Below are positions 47,201 to 57,334 of a stretch of 64,000 bases of DNA, in pieces. A model generated the notes under the pieces. That model was not told the origin of the DNA, did not search any database, and was given only the letters and a program-made list of their open reading frames with translations. Made by a program: the position numbers and the translations under genes. Each line of letters opens with the position of its first letter. Within the stretch, counting starts at the first letter, position 1. Source of the DNA: Aphanomyces cochlioides (Eukaryota > Oomycota > Saprolegniomycetes > Saprolegniales > Verrucalvaceae); contig JAHQRK010000030.1 in the NCBI GenBank assembly GCA_019828595.1, positions 434,001 to 498,000 of the forward strand, in the 5' to 3' direction.

Positions 47201-47496
47201 CTCAAATGTCCTCTCAAACTTGCCCAGTAGAGTGGAGTATTGCCACCCTAGTAGTTCATATGCTCTGCTAAAATTATTCATGGATCATTTGGACGTACTT
47301 TGTCTGTTGCATTAACATTTGCTCCATGCATCACGAGCTCTCGCACAACCTCTCGATTGTCTTGTTGACCTGATGTAGCTTCAAACAACTTGGTGGTCAA
47401 TTCGCCTGGCGTGGCATCCGTGAATTTGTTGTCTTTTTTGGACTTGAAGATATTGCCAATCTTTTCTGTCATTTTTGTCACCAGCACAGCGGGCAT
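44283..47496 (-). CDS. Ankyrin-repeat, helical-domain, non-RD TKL-type kinase (899 aa)
   Basis: Twelve exons in transcript order: 47496-47299, 47247-47149, 47099-47001, 46960-46862, 46810-46709, 46660-46562, 46520-46422, 46372-46274, 46228-46130, 46084-45986, 45940-45868, 45817-44283. The joined frame closes at 899 residues. Eight exons are exactly 99 nt and one is 102 nt; each encodes one ankyrin repeat (for example GGNTPLYWASLRGHLSTVKE). The helical domain spans about 390-620. The kinase spans about 640-895: glycine loop GPGGFAKV, Lys662, HGD at 751-753 where relatives have HRD, DFG 771-773, and WMSPEQY. Loss of the HRD arginine makes it a non-RD kinase, a type often regulated differently and common among immune receptor kinases of plants and animals. 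The catalytic Asp is kept. Its nearest relative by exon sequence is the kinase-less gene at 36878-39220, suggesting tandem duplication. Confidence 0.88.
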
Positions 47497-50400
47497 GCAA
47501 GTCTCGTCTGTCTGGCAAATTGGAGAATGACTTCAAACTGACGACAACTGAACAGTAGTACAAACAGCAAAGTCAATCCATTTTTTCATCCTCAACAAGA
47601 GGTCCACACAATAAATGAAACGACAGGAAACTCCCATATCAATCAACATAGGATCTCTCGAGATTGTTCAGCACGAACAGACGATGCCAGGTATTCATGG
47701 TCGTGAAAACTTGTACATTTTACGACCTCAAGACTTCGTGGAATGGACTGGAACATGAAAACCAACAACCCGTTCAAGCGCTTTCGAAAGGCGAAGCAAT
47801 GTGTGTGAAATTCTTGTCAATTACGCTACAGCTGGCAAGATTTGTATTTCACATTTACAACGGCGCGTATCCCATGCTTCTTTTGTTTCGCGCTTTGGAG
47901 CGTAGATTGCATGTGTCAAGAGCGTGGTCAAGCATGAAGAACATCAACGAGGCCTCTCTATCTCGTTGATGGCATTGCATGTATATGTACTTTTGAAGTT
48001 GATCGGAACCCGTCAAGTGGTATATCTTTTGTATGTTTATAGCATAGTACCTTATAAAATCGCACAGTTTTTCTCGCTGTGGTCAAGTCGGGGCATCCCC
48101 TTGCTCGACCTTTTCACGGCAATTTGTACCGACAACTCTACACAAAGAGAGAAATCTTGCAAAACTCCAAGACATATGTTCACAGCAACCTCGAATTTGT
48201 GGCGGAGCACGCCCTGGTGGTCCGTCTACATCATTGAAATAAAGACGAAGCTCGCAGCGATCCACGACTATTCCCCTGCTCTTTCAATAATACCAGTCAG
48301 TCATTCTGCCCATGTAAGGCAGAAGATAGCCTGCATGAAGCATGACTTTATCGATTTAGCATCCCACGATCAAGCCCCCAAGCTACAGCAGGCGACAACA
48401 AAATAATTTATACTTGTAGAATCGACGGCGATTTCAGGGTCATGCCATATAATCCATGGCGATTACTCTAGAGCTAGAGTAGTCATTTCAATCCATTTCT
48501 GCTGCCAGGCTGTGGCATTCCAAGCGGGCCAGGGTGTCGATACCATGGTTCGTCCATGCATAAGATTATAGAGGCACTGCCACAACAAAAGAGTCTTAGA
48601 TTTCAATACAGCAGTGATACGAATCTGTGGCGCTATTCTTAGTTTAGTCAATTGGACGACTGCCAAAAATCTCGCAAATGAAAATTTCTTCCGGTTTTTC
48701 GTGAGACATTTTTCAAATAAAAGTACGCACACAAATTTGCGAAGACCAAAAAATCGTCTTCCCAAAATTTGCGATTTGCGAGAGACTCACGCATTTCATA
48801 CTCCCAAATTTAATATACAATATCTAGTTTTGAGGGATTTCGTTTTCTGAACGGTGTTGAGTGTCATCGTGGCCAAGGAAAGTGGGCGAGGCAAAGCGTG
48901 GCGTGGGCTTTCTGTAGACGTTCTACTAGAACAAACAAAGTTCGTCCTTCCACTAGGGAGGAATGGCTGGGAAAAAGTGGAGGAGAAACAGTAGCGATGA
49001 AGGAGGGCTCGTCCTGCGACGCATACACTGTGTACCAAGCAGAATCCTGCTGATTTTTGAGAAGGGCACCTGAATATATGAAGTTTCTTTCACGCAACAT
49101 TTCACGTAGCCTGAGCATCATGAGAGTGCCATATTTACCTAACATCTAGCTTACCCAGCATCACTTTACTTGCAAGTACTATTTACTCCCAACACACGGC
49201 TAAATCCAAAGCTTTCAAGATCTGCTCTATCCCCACACTGTCATATATTGACATTAAATCCAACATCCAACCGATCGGCAGGATGCAAGCGGCATCCCAA
49301 CATGGAATCTCCGAGGATATCCGTGGAAAATGCAGTGGTTTGCGTCACGTTGTTACGTACAGAACGTCGATTCTGACTCGAGTTGCTCTGAAATTGCTCA
49401 ATTGATATCTGACAATTTCACAATGTTTTTATAGTGAGGACATAAAAAGTTAATATTATACTCTAATTATGCCATATTATACATTTATTACATAGCAGTC
49501 ATTATAGTCCAGCGAGTCAGGGAATCAGATTTCAAGCAATTTGGCGAGAACCTTTGCGACTGCAGACAACGTTCTGACCATAAGATTCATGAGCTGCAAG
49601 TCAGGTCAACTTGATGGAATTTCCGGGCTAGATTTATAAATTCCTGTCAAAAGATTGGTGTGAATCAGCAGATCCTGGATGGCACAATGGCTTTTTTACG
49701 AGGAACTCGATCAAGGCTTGGTCACCTCCAGTTTGATCTCATCATGTTACAACGACATGGAGGAACGACGACGCATTCTTTGGACGAACATAAGGGACGA
49801 AGAATGCAATCTAACGCTGTATCCAATGGACGACTGCCAAAAATCTCGCAAACGCCTTTCGCATTTAAATTTGTGTGTCCGGATACAGTGTATTTTTTTC
49901 TTTACCAGTCCAATTGGGGATGAAAAAATCCACCAAAAATCACACAAATTACATATTTAAATGATTTTCATTGGATAAAAATATGACTTTATAGATTTCT
50001 ATTGGCTACATTATCTGGTAGCTAGCTTCTTGTCCAAGGCGATGCTCCTGAAAAGAGCGCGGCGCCAGCGTCAACGGTAGTGAGAGGCTCAGAGTGCTGT
50101 TTATCTTAATAAAATTTGACTAAAATAGTGAAACTCCCGCGTGACGATCGCTCAAGTCGTTGCTTTTTTCCAAATTGTTGTCAACTTGTAATGCGAAGAG
50201 CACTCTCAAGTGACAAGATTGGCAGCTGGAATGCTATATTCGTTCCTCAGTGCGACAAAGTATGTGAAGGAGTGTACCGGGCCGTCAGGAAGAGCACGTG
50301 CACGCTATTAGTCGTGCCAAACGTCGCCATGAATTACCAGACAATGTAATTTTCATGGTTGTCGTTGGTTACTAGAGTTAAACTTTTGGCTTGCGACGAG

Positions 50401-51187
50401 AATTATTGAATGCATTATGGCGTGAAGAACACAATGTGGACGTGTTGGTGAAGAGCATAAAAAGGCCTCTATAACCTTCAGGCGGAACTTAATTGAAGGA
50501 AAAAGAGCAGCATCGATATGAGAAGTATTCTCGAATTCATTTTGCATCAAGTAAGATAACTCATCTCCTGTTGTGACTCCCTAAGACCCTGGCATAGCCT
50601 GGAGGGGATATCAGCTCCCTTAAATGAATGCGAATAGTTACAGGTGAAGGGGGGGGCAAGATCAAAGTTGGGGGGATCGTGCTGAAGAGGATAATTGTTG
50701 GAGGGAATACAGGGCACGTCTTATGATGTTCTTTAACTAAATATCAACTATTTAGCTTGTCGAACGGGCTTGATAACTTTTGTCGCGCGAACCGCCGTCC
50801 TAAATTGCCAGGCCATGGTTATTCATCGTTAGCAACGCATGAATGTTAGTTTGTGACGGAAATTACTGCTTAGGACTTGGATTGAATTTTGGCATTTTGA
50901 CATTGAGAACTCGGCGTGATGGAGTTGGTAAAGAGAATTCTGTTCTCAACATGGCTTCGATAGCTTGCATCCGGGGGGGTGCGACTCCTTGAATCCACTT
51001 ACATCATGTTGGCGATTTTTGTTTCAACTTTCTTCAAATGATGCATAATTGAAGGGGGGCTCAATGGAAGTCTATCGTGGAGAATATAGTACATTCGGGG
51101 GAGATTGTCGCCACGTCTTATGAGTCTCTTTGCCCCAAAATGAGCCAATAGATTTGGGGGGACAATGGATATATCTTGTGAGGTGAC

Positions 51188-51957
51188 TACACCTTTTTGC
51201 GTTTAAGTTAGATCATGTTTCGATTGATTTAATCTGTAATGACATTTCAATAAACACAACTGCACTTCAATTAAATCTCACTTCCATCAACTGCATTTAT
51301 AAAAAGTCTATGTCATATAAAGAAAGTCTACGCCATCGATGTAAACATCACTTCAAAAAAAGTCAACAACACTTTATAGAACTTGCAACCTCCAACTCAC
51401 ACCTCGGGGTGGGAAACAAATCCATCATTTCTCTTAAATATCGGACACATTTGGCGCTTATTAAAACGGCCCAGATAGAAAATATAACCAAAATGAACCC
51501 TCAAAGGGAGAATATCTTTATCCTGGCTTTTAATGATCTAAATTTTTTGTCTGGTTTCCGTGAATTCACACGATATCATTCTATGCACCAAAGTCAGTTT
51601 GTCGATTGGGCAACGACGCTGGCTTGGTTTGGATCTTCTCTAAAATCTTCCTTACGACTAACATGTACCAAATATAACTCACCTCCTGCATGTGAGGGTC
51701 ACTCAAGTTGCGCAAATTGCTTAATTTGTAGGTTGAAAGTTCTACAAAGTGTTGTTGACTTTTTTTGAAGTGGTGTTGTCTTTTACATCGATGGCGTGGA
51801 CTTTCTTTATATGACATTGACTTTTTATAAATGCAGTTGATGGAAGTGAGATTTAATTGAAGTGCAGTTGTGTTTATTGAAATGTCATAGACCTTAAATT
51901 CTTGTAAACAGATTAAATCAATCGAAACATAATCTAACTTAAACGCAAAAAGGTGTA
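51188..51957. mobile_element. Foldback (long inverted repeat) element, about 770 bp
   Basis: The left arm starts at about 51188 with ACACCTTTTTGCGTTTAAG, and the right arm ends near 51957 with its complement. The arms run about 225 bp inward, sharing CTGCATTTATAAA and CAACTGCACTTCAATTAAAT blocks in inverted order, with small gaps. The unpaired centre is about 270 bp. No coding sequence is supported. The structure fits a Foldback-type or large MITE element. Confidence 0.75.
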
Positions 51958-52305
51958 TTTCTCCATTCCAAAGACTGCCTTTTGTCGTCAAGATGTGAGA
52001 AATCTATTCAGCCTATATAGGATAGAATTATGCTTTTAAGTTTATTCTGTCATCCATGTTCTTCCAAAACAACCCCCTAAATTCCCTTCATAACATGGTG
52101 GTGATTCTATTCCAACTCATACAAATTAATGTGCATATGCACCGTGAAAGGGGGCTAAGATACATTTTAGGGGAGATGCCGAACAGGGTAATCATGAGGG
52201 GACACATTGTGGACCTCTTCATGTTGAGTTTTAAACGGTCAAAAGGGGCTAACATGGCGGATAGTGTGTGCATTCCACAGGTCAATTATTGATCTCATAG
52301 GTTTT

Positions 52306-52380
52306 TAGGTTTTATTCAGGTTTATTAGACCGTCCAATTCATCGTCACATGTTTTAAGGTTTTATATAGGTTTATTAGAC
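52306..52380 (+). repeat. 25-bp direct repeat at 50-bp spacing
   Basis: Two copies of AGGTTTTATxxAGGTTTATT followed by AGAC lie at about 52306-52330 and 52356-52380. A half unit (AGAGGTTTTATTC) follows near 52387. Confidence 0.7.
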
Positions 52381-54295
52381 TTGGCAAGAGGTTTTATTCT
52401 TCTGTCCAAAGTTGAGACTTACACTGTGCAGATGACAAGATAGATCGACCTTGACGATATCCTTGTCCGTTTTGAAGCGTTATTCGAGTGGAAAGTGTTC
52501 TCCGGGCACAAGTCTTGGCTGGGAGAGGCCCAAAGACCCCGACAATCGAGTTCGGCATTCCACACCTCTGAGGAGGCCCCGTCATCCACAACACAGCATG
52601 GCACTTTATTTCTTCCTCGTGACCAAAATCTTGCGACCTGCAGTGTTGTCTAAATCAAAATTGACGATTTTTTCACAAGCTATAAGGTACTGAGTATTTT
52701 TAGTTATGTTGCACTATGTAGCGAAATGCATCATGTTTTCCTGGTCAATGGGTTGCCCGACTTGTCGTTTCTACCAACGGGTAACTCGGAATGTCTCTCC
52801 AGCTCGATCTTTCATCTGAGATAATGATCGTGCAATTTACGAGCATGACCTAATTATTCCAATTCTATTGGGGGAGCACGATCTATGGGGGGAATGAATA
52901 CTTGGCAATGCTGCGTAGATCTCCTGACTTGAGTTACTCAATCCAGTGTTTATATAAAGCGCAGTGGTAACCGTGCGCCAAGGACAAAACGAGTTCTTCC
53001 AAAACGGACATTTTGTGGACCTCTCCACAATCTATATGTCTCCCCGATATGAAATTTCCGAAATTACACTGTACAAGATGAACGTATTGCTAAGATTCAT
53101 CACAATTGCTACAAGGCTTCAGGAGACTATCGATGCTTCTGGTGGCAATCACTTGTCTCCAGACATTTATATACAGTACCCGCATTGCTGAAAGCAAAAA
53201 GATGACCGTTGAATACAAGAACGCAAGTTTAATCCGTGTGTTCATGACGGAAAGTAGTCGTACTACCATCATTTGGAATTGGAGATGCACGCACACTCAG
53301 TCATTCATAGGATGGAATAAATTTCTACTCTAACTCTAAACTCGTTAGTATTATGCTCCTTTTGCACTCTGTGAATCGACTTCAAGCAATCTCCAGTGGC
53401 TTCGTGTGCATGCAACCATCCACGTCTTCAAAGGTCGAGTTATTTTCATCTCCAGGCTGCTGGAGTTGTCATTTGCACCGCCAAGCAACTGATTAAACAC
53501 CTCTGCAACTTGATATTTCACCTCAGAAATCGTCAAGCATTTCATGCGCTCGGCCAACGATCTCATCGTGGAGAAGCAGGATCTTTCGTGGGAATGAATA
53601 GACCAAGTGCCTGAGCAGATCGCCATGCCGCGCAGAACACGTCAATCGGAAAATGCAACAAGGCGTCAGCAGATTGGAGTGTCACCTCAGTCCCTGGCGT
53701 ACAGTAATTTGTTAAAATACTGTAGCATCAAGTTATATATATTCTATAAATCTCCTCGAAGTGATCTCTGCCAATACTCTGGGATTCAATAACTCATCTC
53801 TTGGCTGACGGCACTGAATCTCTTTGGACTCCTCGTTCACCAGGAACAAGGAACAACGAGCAACGTGTTGACCCCAACAGTAAAGAGGAGCAACTTGACA
53901 ATGACTGTAGTTTCAGTGGTTGTTGAATCTCTTTGAAGTTGATTTCGGAGGATACGCTATAGGACGCATGCGTTGCAGGTTGTGGAGATGACATCACCAA
54001 GGGACAGAATAATAAAATCTTGATGTTCCCCTGGACGGATATATTCTACTACACAAGAATTGGCTCGCGCGGAAATTGTAATCAAACTATAACTATCAAA
54101 ACCATCGAGAGAGGACACTCAAAATGGCAGTCTCTGCCCTTATACTGGCAACAGTTGCATTTGCACTGGATCGTGAATCAACTTTTTTGAAAGCGCACTG
54201 ACGTCAAGCCATTCGTGAAGTAACTTCATTGAAAACAGACAATGCTAAACCGTGTCACCGCTTTATTTACGCCGAGAAGCAGGTAATTCATAGAC

Positions 54296-55380
54296 ATGGA
54301 CCGACACGAATTAACGCAACAGCTCTTTACCTGTCATAATGGTTCTGAAGAAGATGTGGATTTGGTGAAAATATTATTGAACTGAGGTGCCGATGTCCAC
54401 AGCGACGACCAGGTATGTCTACTCGTATTTCATCGAGATCGTAAATCAAAATGTCATTTTTGAATACTTAGGAAGGCTGTACTGCGCTGCACATTGCGAC
54501 GGAGAAGCGTCACTTAAGTATTGTCAAGAAATTATTGGCTTCCGGTGCTTCCGTGGAGATTACAAACACGGTATTCGATGTTGTGGCGAATGGATTGTTA
54601 GTGATCTCTGTTGACATAGAATGGCGAAACCCCACTGCATTTAGCTTCGAGAAATGGTTATTTTGACATTGTCGTGGCACTTGCTCCTTTTCCTAAGATT
54701 GATACCGCTGACAAGGTATACAGCACAGCAATTTCTCACATCATTCTCTATTATTAGATAGGTGCTAAGCTCTATTTCTGGCGTCTGAAAGAGGAAATAC
54801 TAAAATTGTGAAATTGCTACTGACTAATGGTGCTCACGTGAATGCCAAAAATATTGTACATAGCTTTTAAAGCGAACTTAACCTCATTTATGTAGGACGG
54901 TGAGACTCCACTCATGGCGGCGTCAAAGAAAGGACAAAGAAACATTGTTAAAGAATTAATTGAGCGTGGGGCAGATGTAAACTCTCAAGATAAGGTTTGG
55001 CATTTGAGCGTAATCTTCTAAATGTTTTTAATGATCTCGGAGTAGAGCGGATACACTGCACTCCACTTGGCTGTATACCATGAAGATTAATGTATTGCTG
55101 AGGAGTTGGTGTCCCGTCGTGCGCAAGTGGACATTGTGGGAAAAGTAATCCAAAACTGAATCGTGTCATCGAATTCATCTAACTTTTAGGATGGTACTAC
55201 TCCACTGATTTGGGCCGCTCGGTTTAATCTTGTCGACATTGTGAAATTTCTTCTTGAAAAACGCGCTTCTTCTGACATAAAGACAAAGGTAACGAAATGT
55301 CCTTTGCCTAGACTATCTTGTTGTTCATTAGACGGGATACACAGCCTTGCATTTGGGCTACAAGCTTGGGTAATATTCAT
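54296..55380 (+). pseudogene. Ankyrin-repeat gene relic with stops
   Basis: From an ATG at 54296, at least seven ankyrin exons separated by short introns can be read. Examples are EGCTALHIATEKRHLSIVKK, DGETPLMAASKKGQRNIVKE and DGTTPLIWAARFNLVDIVKF. Exon and intron spacing matches the family. In-frame stops occur in the first exon (after KILLN) and in the SGYTALHLAVYHED exon. A frameshift hits the repeat near 54775-54860, and one donor after NAKN is no longer GT. The last readable repeat (TGYTALHLGYKLG) breaks off near 55365, about 170 bp before the pogo element. No helical or kinase exon is seen in this strand downstream. Confidence 0.82.
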
Positions 55381-55536
55381 GTTGTCCGCGAAGAGACCCG
55401 AATTTTGTCACACAGAATCTGCTGACGCCACACAAAAATAGATTAAACTCGATTAAAAACACAGGAAAAAACATATGTTTTCCTAACTCCCTTGATAGTA
55501 TAGTCTTGGGAATTTTTCCCATAACATAAACGGGTA

Positions 55537-57111
55537 CAGTCAACTCCATCAGTAGGGACCCACATTAAAATAAATATACCTCTATATTTTATACAATATT
55601 TTATTATAAAGGTTTACTGCAAATCTATATTACCCAACGTTAAGTTCAGAGAAACGCAAAACAAGCAACTCCTCTGGCTCGTATTGAGCAACATACCGCA
55701 CATGCCTCCAGCAATTGGAAATGGTTTGCGCTGAGACCTCACTCCACGCCTCATACAACCACTGTAGGCTTTCATGAAGAGTGCATTTGTATGGGTTGAC
55801 GACACCGGCATCAGATCTTTCAACAGCGTTCTGCATCAGCTTCGCTTTGTGACGCTTTTTGGTCGCGGCAATTATGCCGGTGTCTTTGGGCTGAAGCAGT
55901 GACGTTGTATTAACTGGTAGAACGTGCAGCTTGACATAACTCATCGGCTTGACTTCTTTATGAGTAGAAACATTGTCAAGAAGAAGCAAGATTTTGCGAT
56001 TCTCTCTCGCCATGACTTCGTTCAAGTTTTCAAGCCAATCCTCGAAGATGCTTCGAGTCATCCAAGACTTTTTGTTGCTACAGTAAGTAAAACCATGCTC
56101 CCGTGGATATTTACCATTGAAACAGCGTGGTCGAACAGCAGATCCAATGACAAGAGGGGGGAGTTTTTCACTTCCATCAGCATTCGCCGTGAACAAGACG
56201 GACACTCGCTTCTTGGAGAACTTCTTCCCTGCTCTAGGTTTTGTTGCAAGGCAACGGTTTGATTCAGCGTTCCATGGTAAGCCTGACTCGTCACAGTTGA
56301 AAATGTCTCGCAATTGATAGGATTCAGTAAGCTTCATCAACTCCGGGACGGCTTGTTTTGCTGCTTTAAAGTCGGCATTTCCACTTTCACCATGCAAAAT
56401 GAACTCACGAATGTTGTGACGCTTGTTGAAGCCAGTCAACCAGCCGCTGGACAGCTTCAAATCGAGCTGATTCCCCATGCTTTGTAGAATGCGTTCAGCC
56501 TTCGTAGTAATTATTTGTCCAGATAACGCAATGCCGTCTTTTTCTTTGATTTGAAACCACGACCAAAGTTCTGTTTCCTACTCGAGTGAAGCAAACGAAT
56601 GAACTTGCTTCCTGTCGGATTGCAATTGATCAGTGTCCAAGCCAAGGAGACGCGACTTGGTTTGGAGAATTCGAGTGATGGTGGACTTCGTCGGTGGTTT
56701 ATTGAGCTTAAATTCACGTGTCGCCCAAACGACAAGATCACTTCGAGTCCAATGCGGATTCTGTTCTTGGATTTTGACTATAGTAATCTTCTGTTTGATT
56801 GTCAAATGTTGGCGCATGATCAATCAAGAAAGAAAGTGAATGCACACGGGCCTCTATCGATTGACTCCACCTCAAAACAATGACCATTCATTTAGATTTT
56901 TGAATTGCGTGATATCTTCAATCTCTTATACCTTTCATATATGAAAGCCTCTTATATGTTTTACCTTCGATGATGTTGCTGAGGTGCTGTCCTCATTGTT
57001 CGATGGTGAAATTGCCTCAGTATCGTGAAACCTTATGATATTTTACCTTTCTGTTTTGAATTCTCTATAAATTAATATTGGCTGAGGGGTCCATACTGGT
57101 AGAGTTGACTG
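55537..57111. mobile_element. pogo/Tigger-type DNA transposon
   Basis: Terminal inverted repeats of about 27 bp start CAGTCAACTC at both ends and differ at a few positions. TA duplications flank them at 55535-55536 and 57112-57113. CAGT-type ends plus TA duplication are standard for pogo/Tigger elements of the Tc1/mariner superfamily. One transposase gene occupies most of the element on the minus strand. Confidence 0.88.
55630..56823 (-). pseudogene. pogo/Tigger transposase with one in-frame stop
   Basis: The frame runs 398 codons with a single TAG at about 56578-56580. Before it lies a CENP-B/pogo-like helix-turn-helix (MRQHLTIKQKITIVKIQEQN, then KSTITRILQ). After it come a second DNA-binding part and the DDE_1 core: FNCDESGLPW, ILLLLDNVSTHKE and LLQPKDTGIIAATK supply the three catalytic aspartates. 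Apart from the stop, which sits inside the usual LExEL motif, the gene looks complete. It may therefore have been inactivated recently, or be read through. Confidence 0.85.
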
Positions 57112-57157
57112 TACTACTATTGATCATCATCATATTACCACTACTACTACTACAATA

Positions 57158-57178
57158 TAAGTGCGCGAAGCGCACTTA
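57158..57178. repeat. Short hairpin centred on GCGAAGC
   Basis: TAAGTGCGC, GAA, GCGCACTTA: perfect 9-bp arms with a GAA loop. This is the same stable core as at 41111-41127. It lies between the two pogo elements. Confidence 0.85.
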
Positions 57179-57334
57179 ACATATCTTCACATATACTCTT
57201 TGTACAGACTTTCTTTTGCAATGCCTGACCCTCACCCCACCGGTGAACCCCCGAGTTGACCCTGTTAGGTTCGCTTTTTCCATTATTACAGTATTTACAT
57301 GTTGCCTTGTAATACTGTACAACATTAGTAGTTA

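Larger units (their letters stand above)
47497..54295. other. 6.8-kb region without a convincing gene
   Basis: The longest frames are 160 codons (47924-48406) and 152 codons (51310-51768). The first has two hydrophobic stretches but no recognisable family; the second lies partly inside a foldback repeat. Other contents are a 26-bp direct repeat (48653-48678 and 49827-49852), C/G-run clusters around 50640-51120 and 52860-52890, the foldback at 51188-51957, and a 25-bp direct repeat at 52306-52380. Confidence 0.5.

Noticed and set aside
47924..48406. 160-codon frame as a membrane protein gene
   Set aside because: It has hydrophobic stretches but no recognisable family, no clear intron or promoter context, and lies in a region of debris. 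It is left unassigned rather than called.
51310..51768. 152-codon frame
   Set aside because: Its first part lies in one arm of the foldback repeat and its end in the other arm, so it is explained by the inverted repeat.
54124..54213. Short frame starting MAVSALILATVAFALD, like a secretion signal
   Set aside because: Only about 24 codons follow before a stop, with no downstream exon that could be joined.
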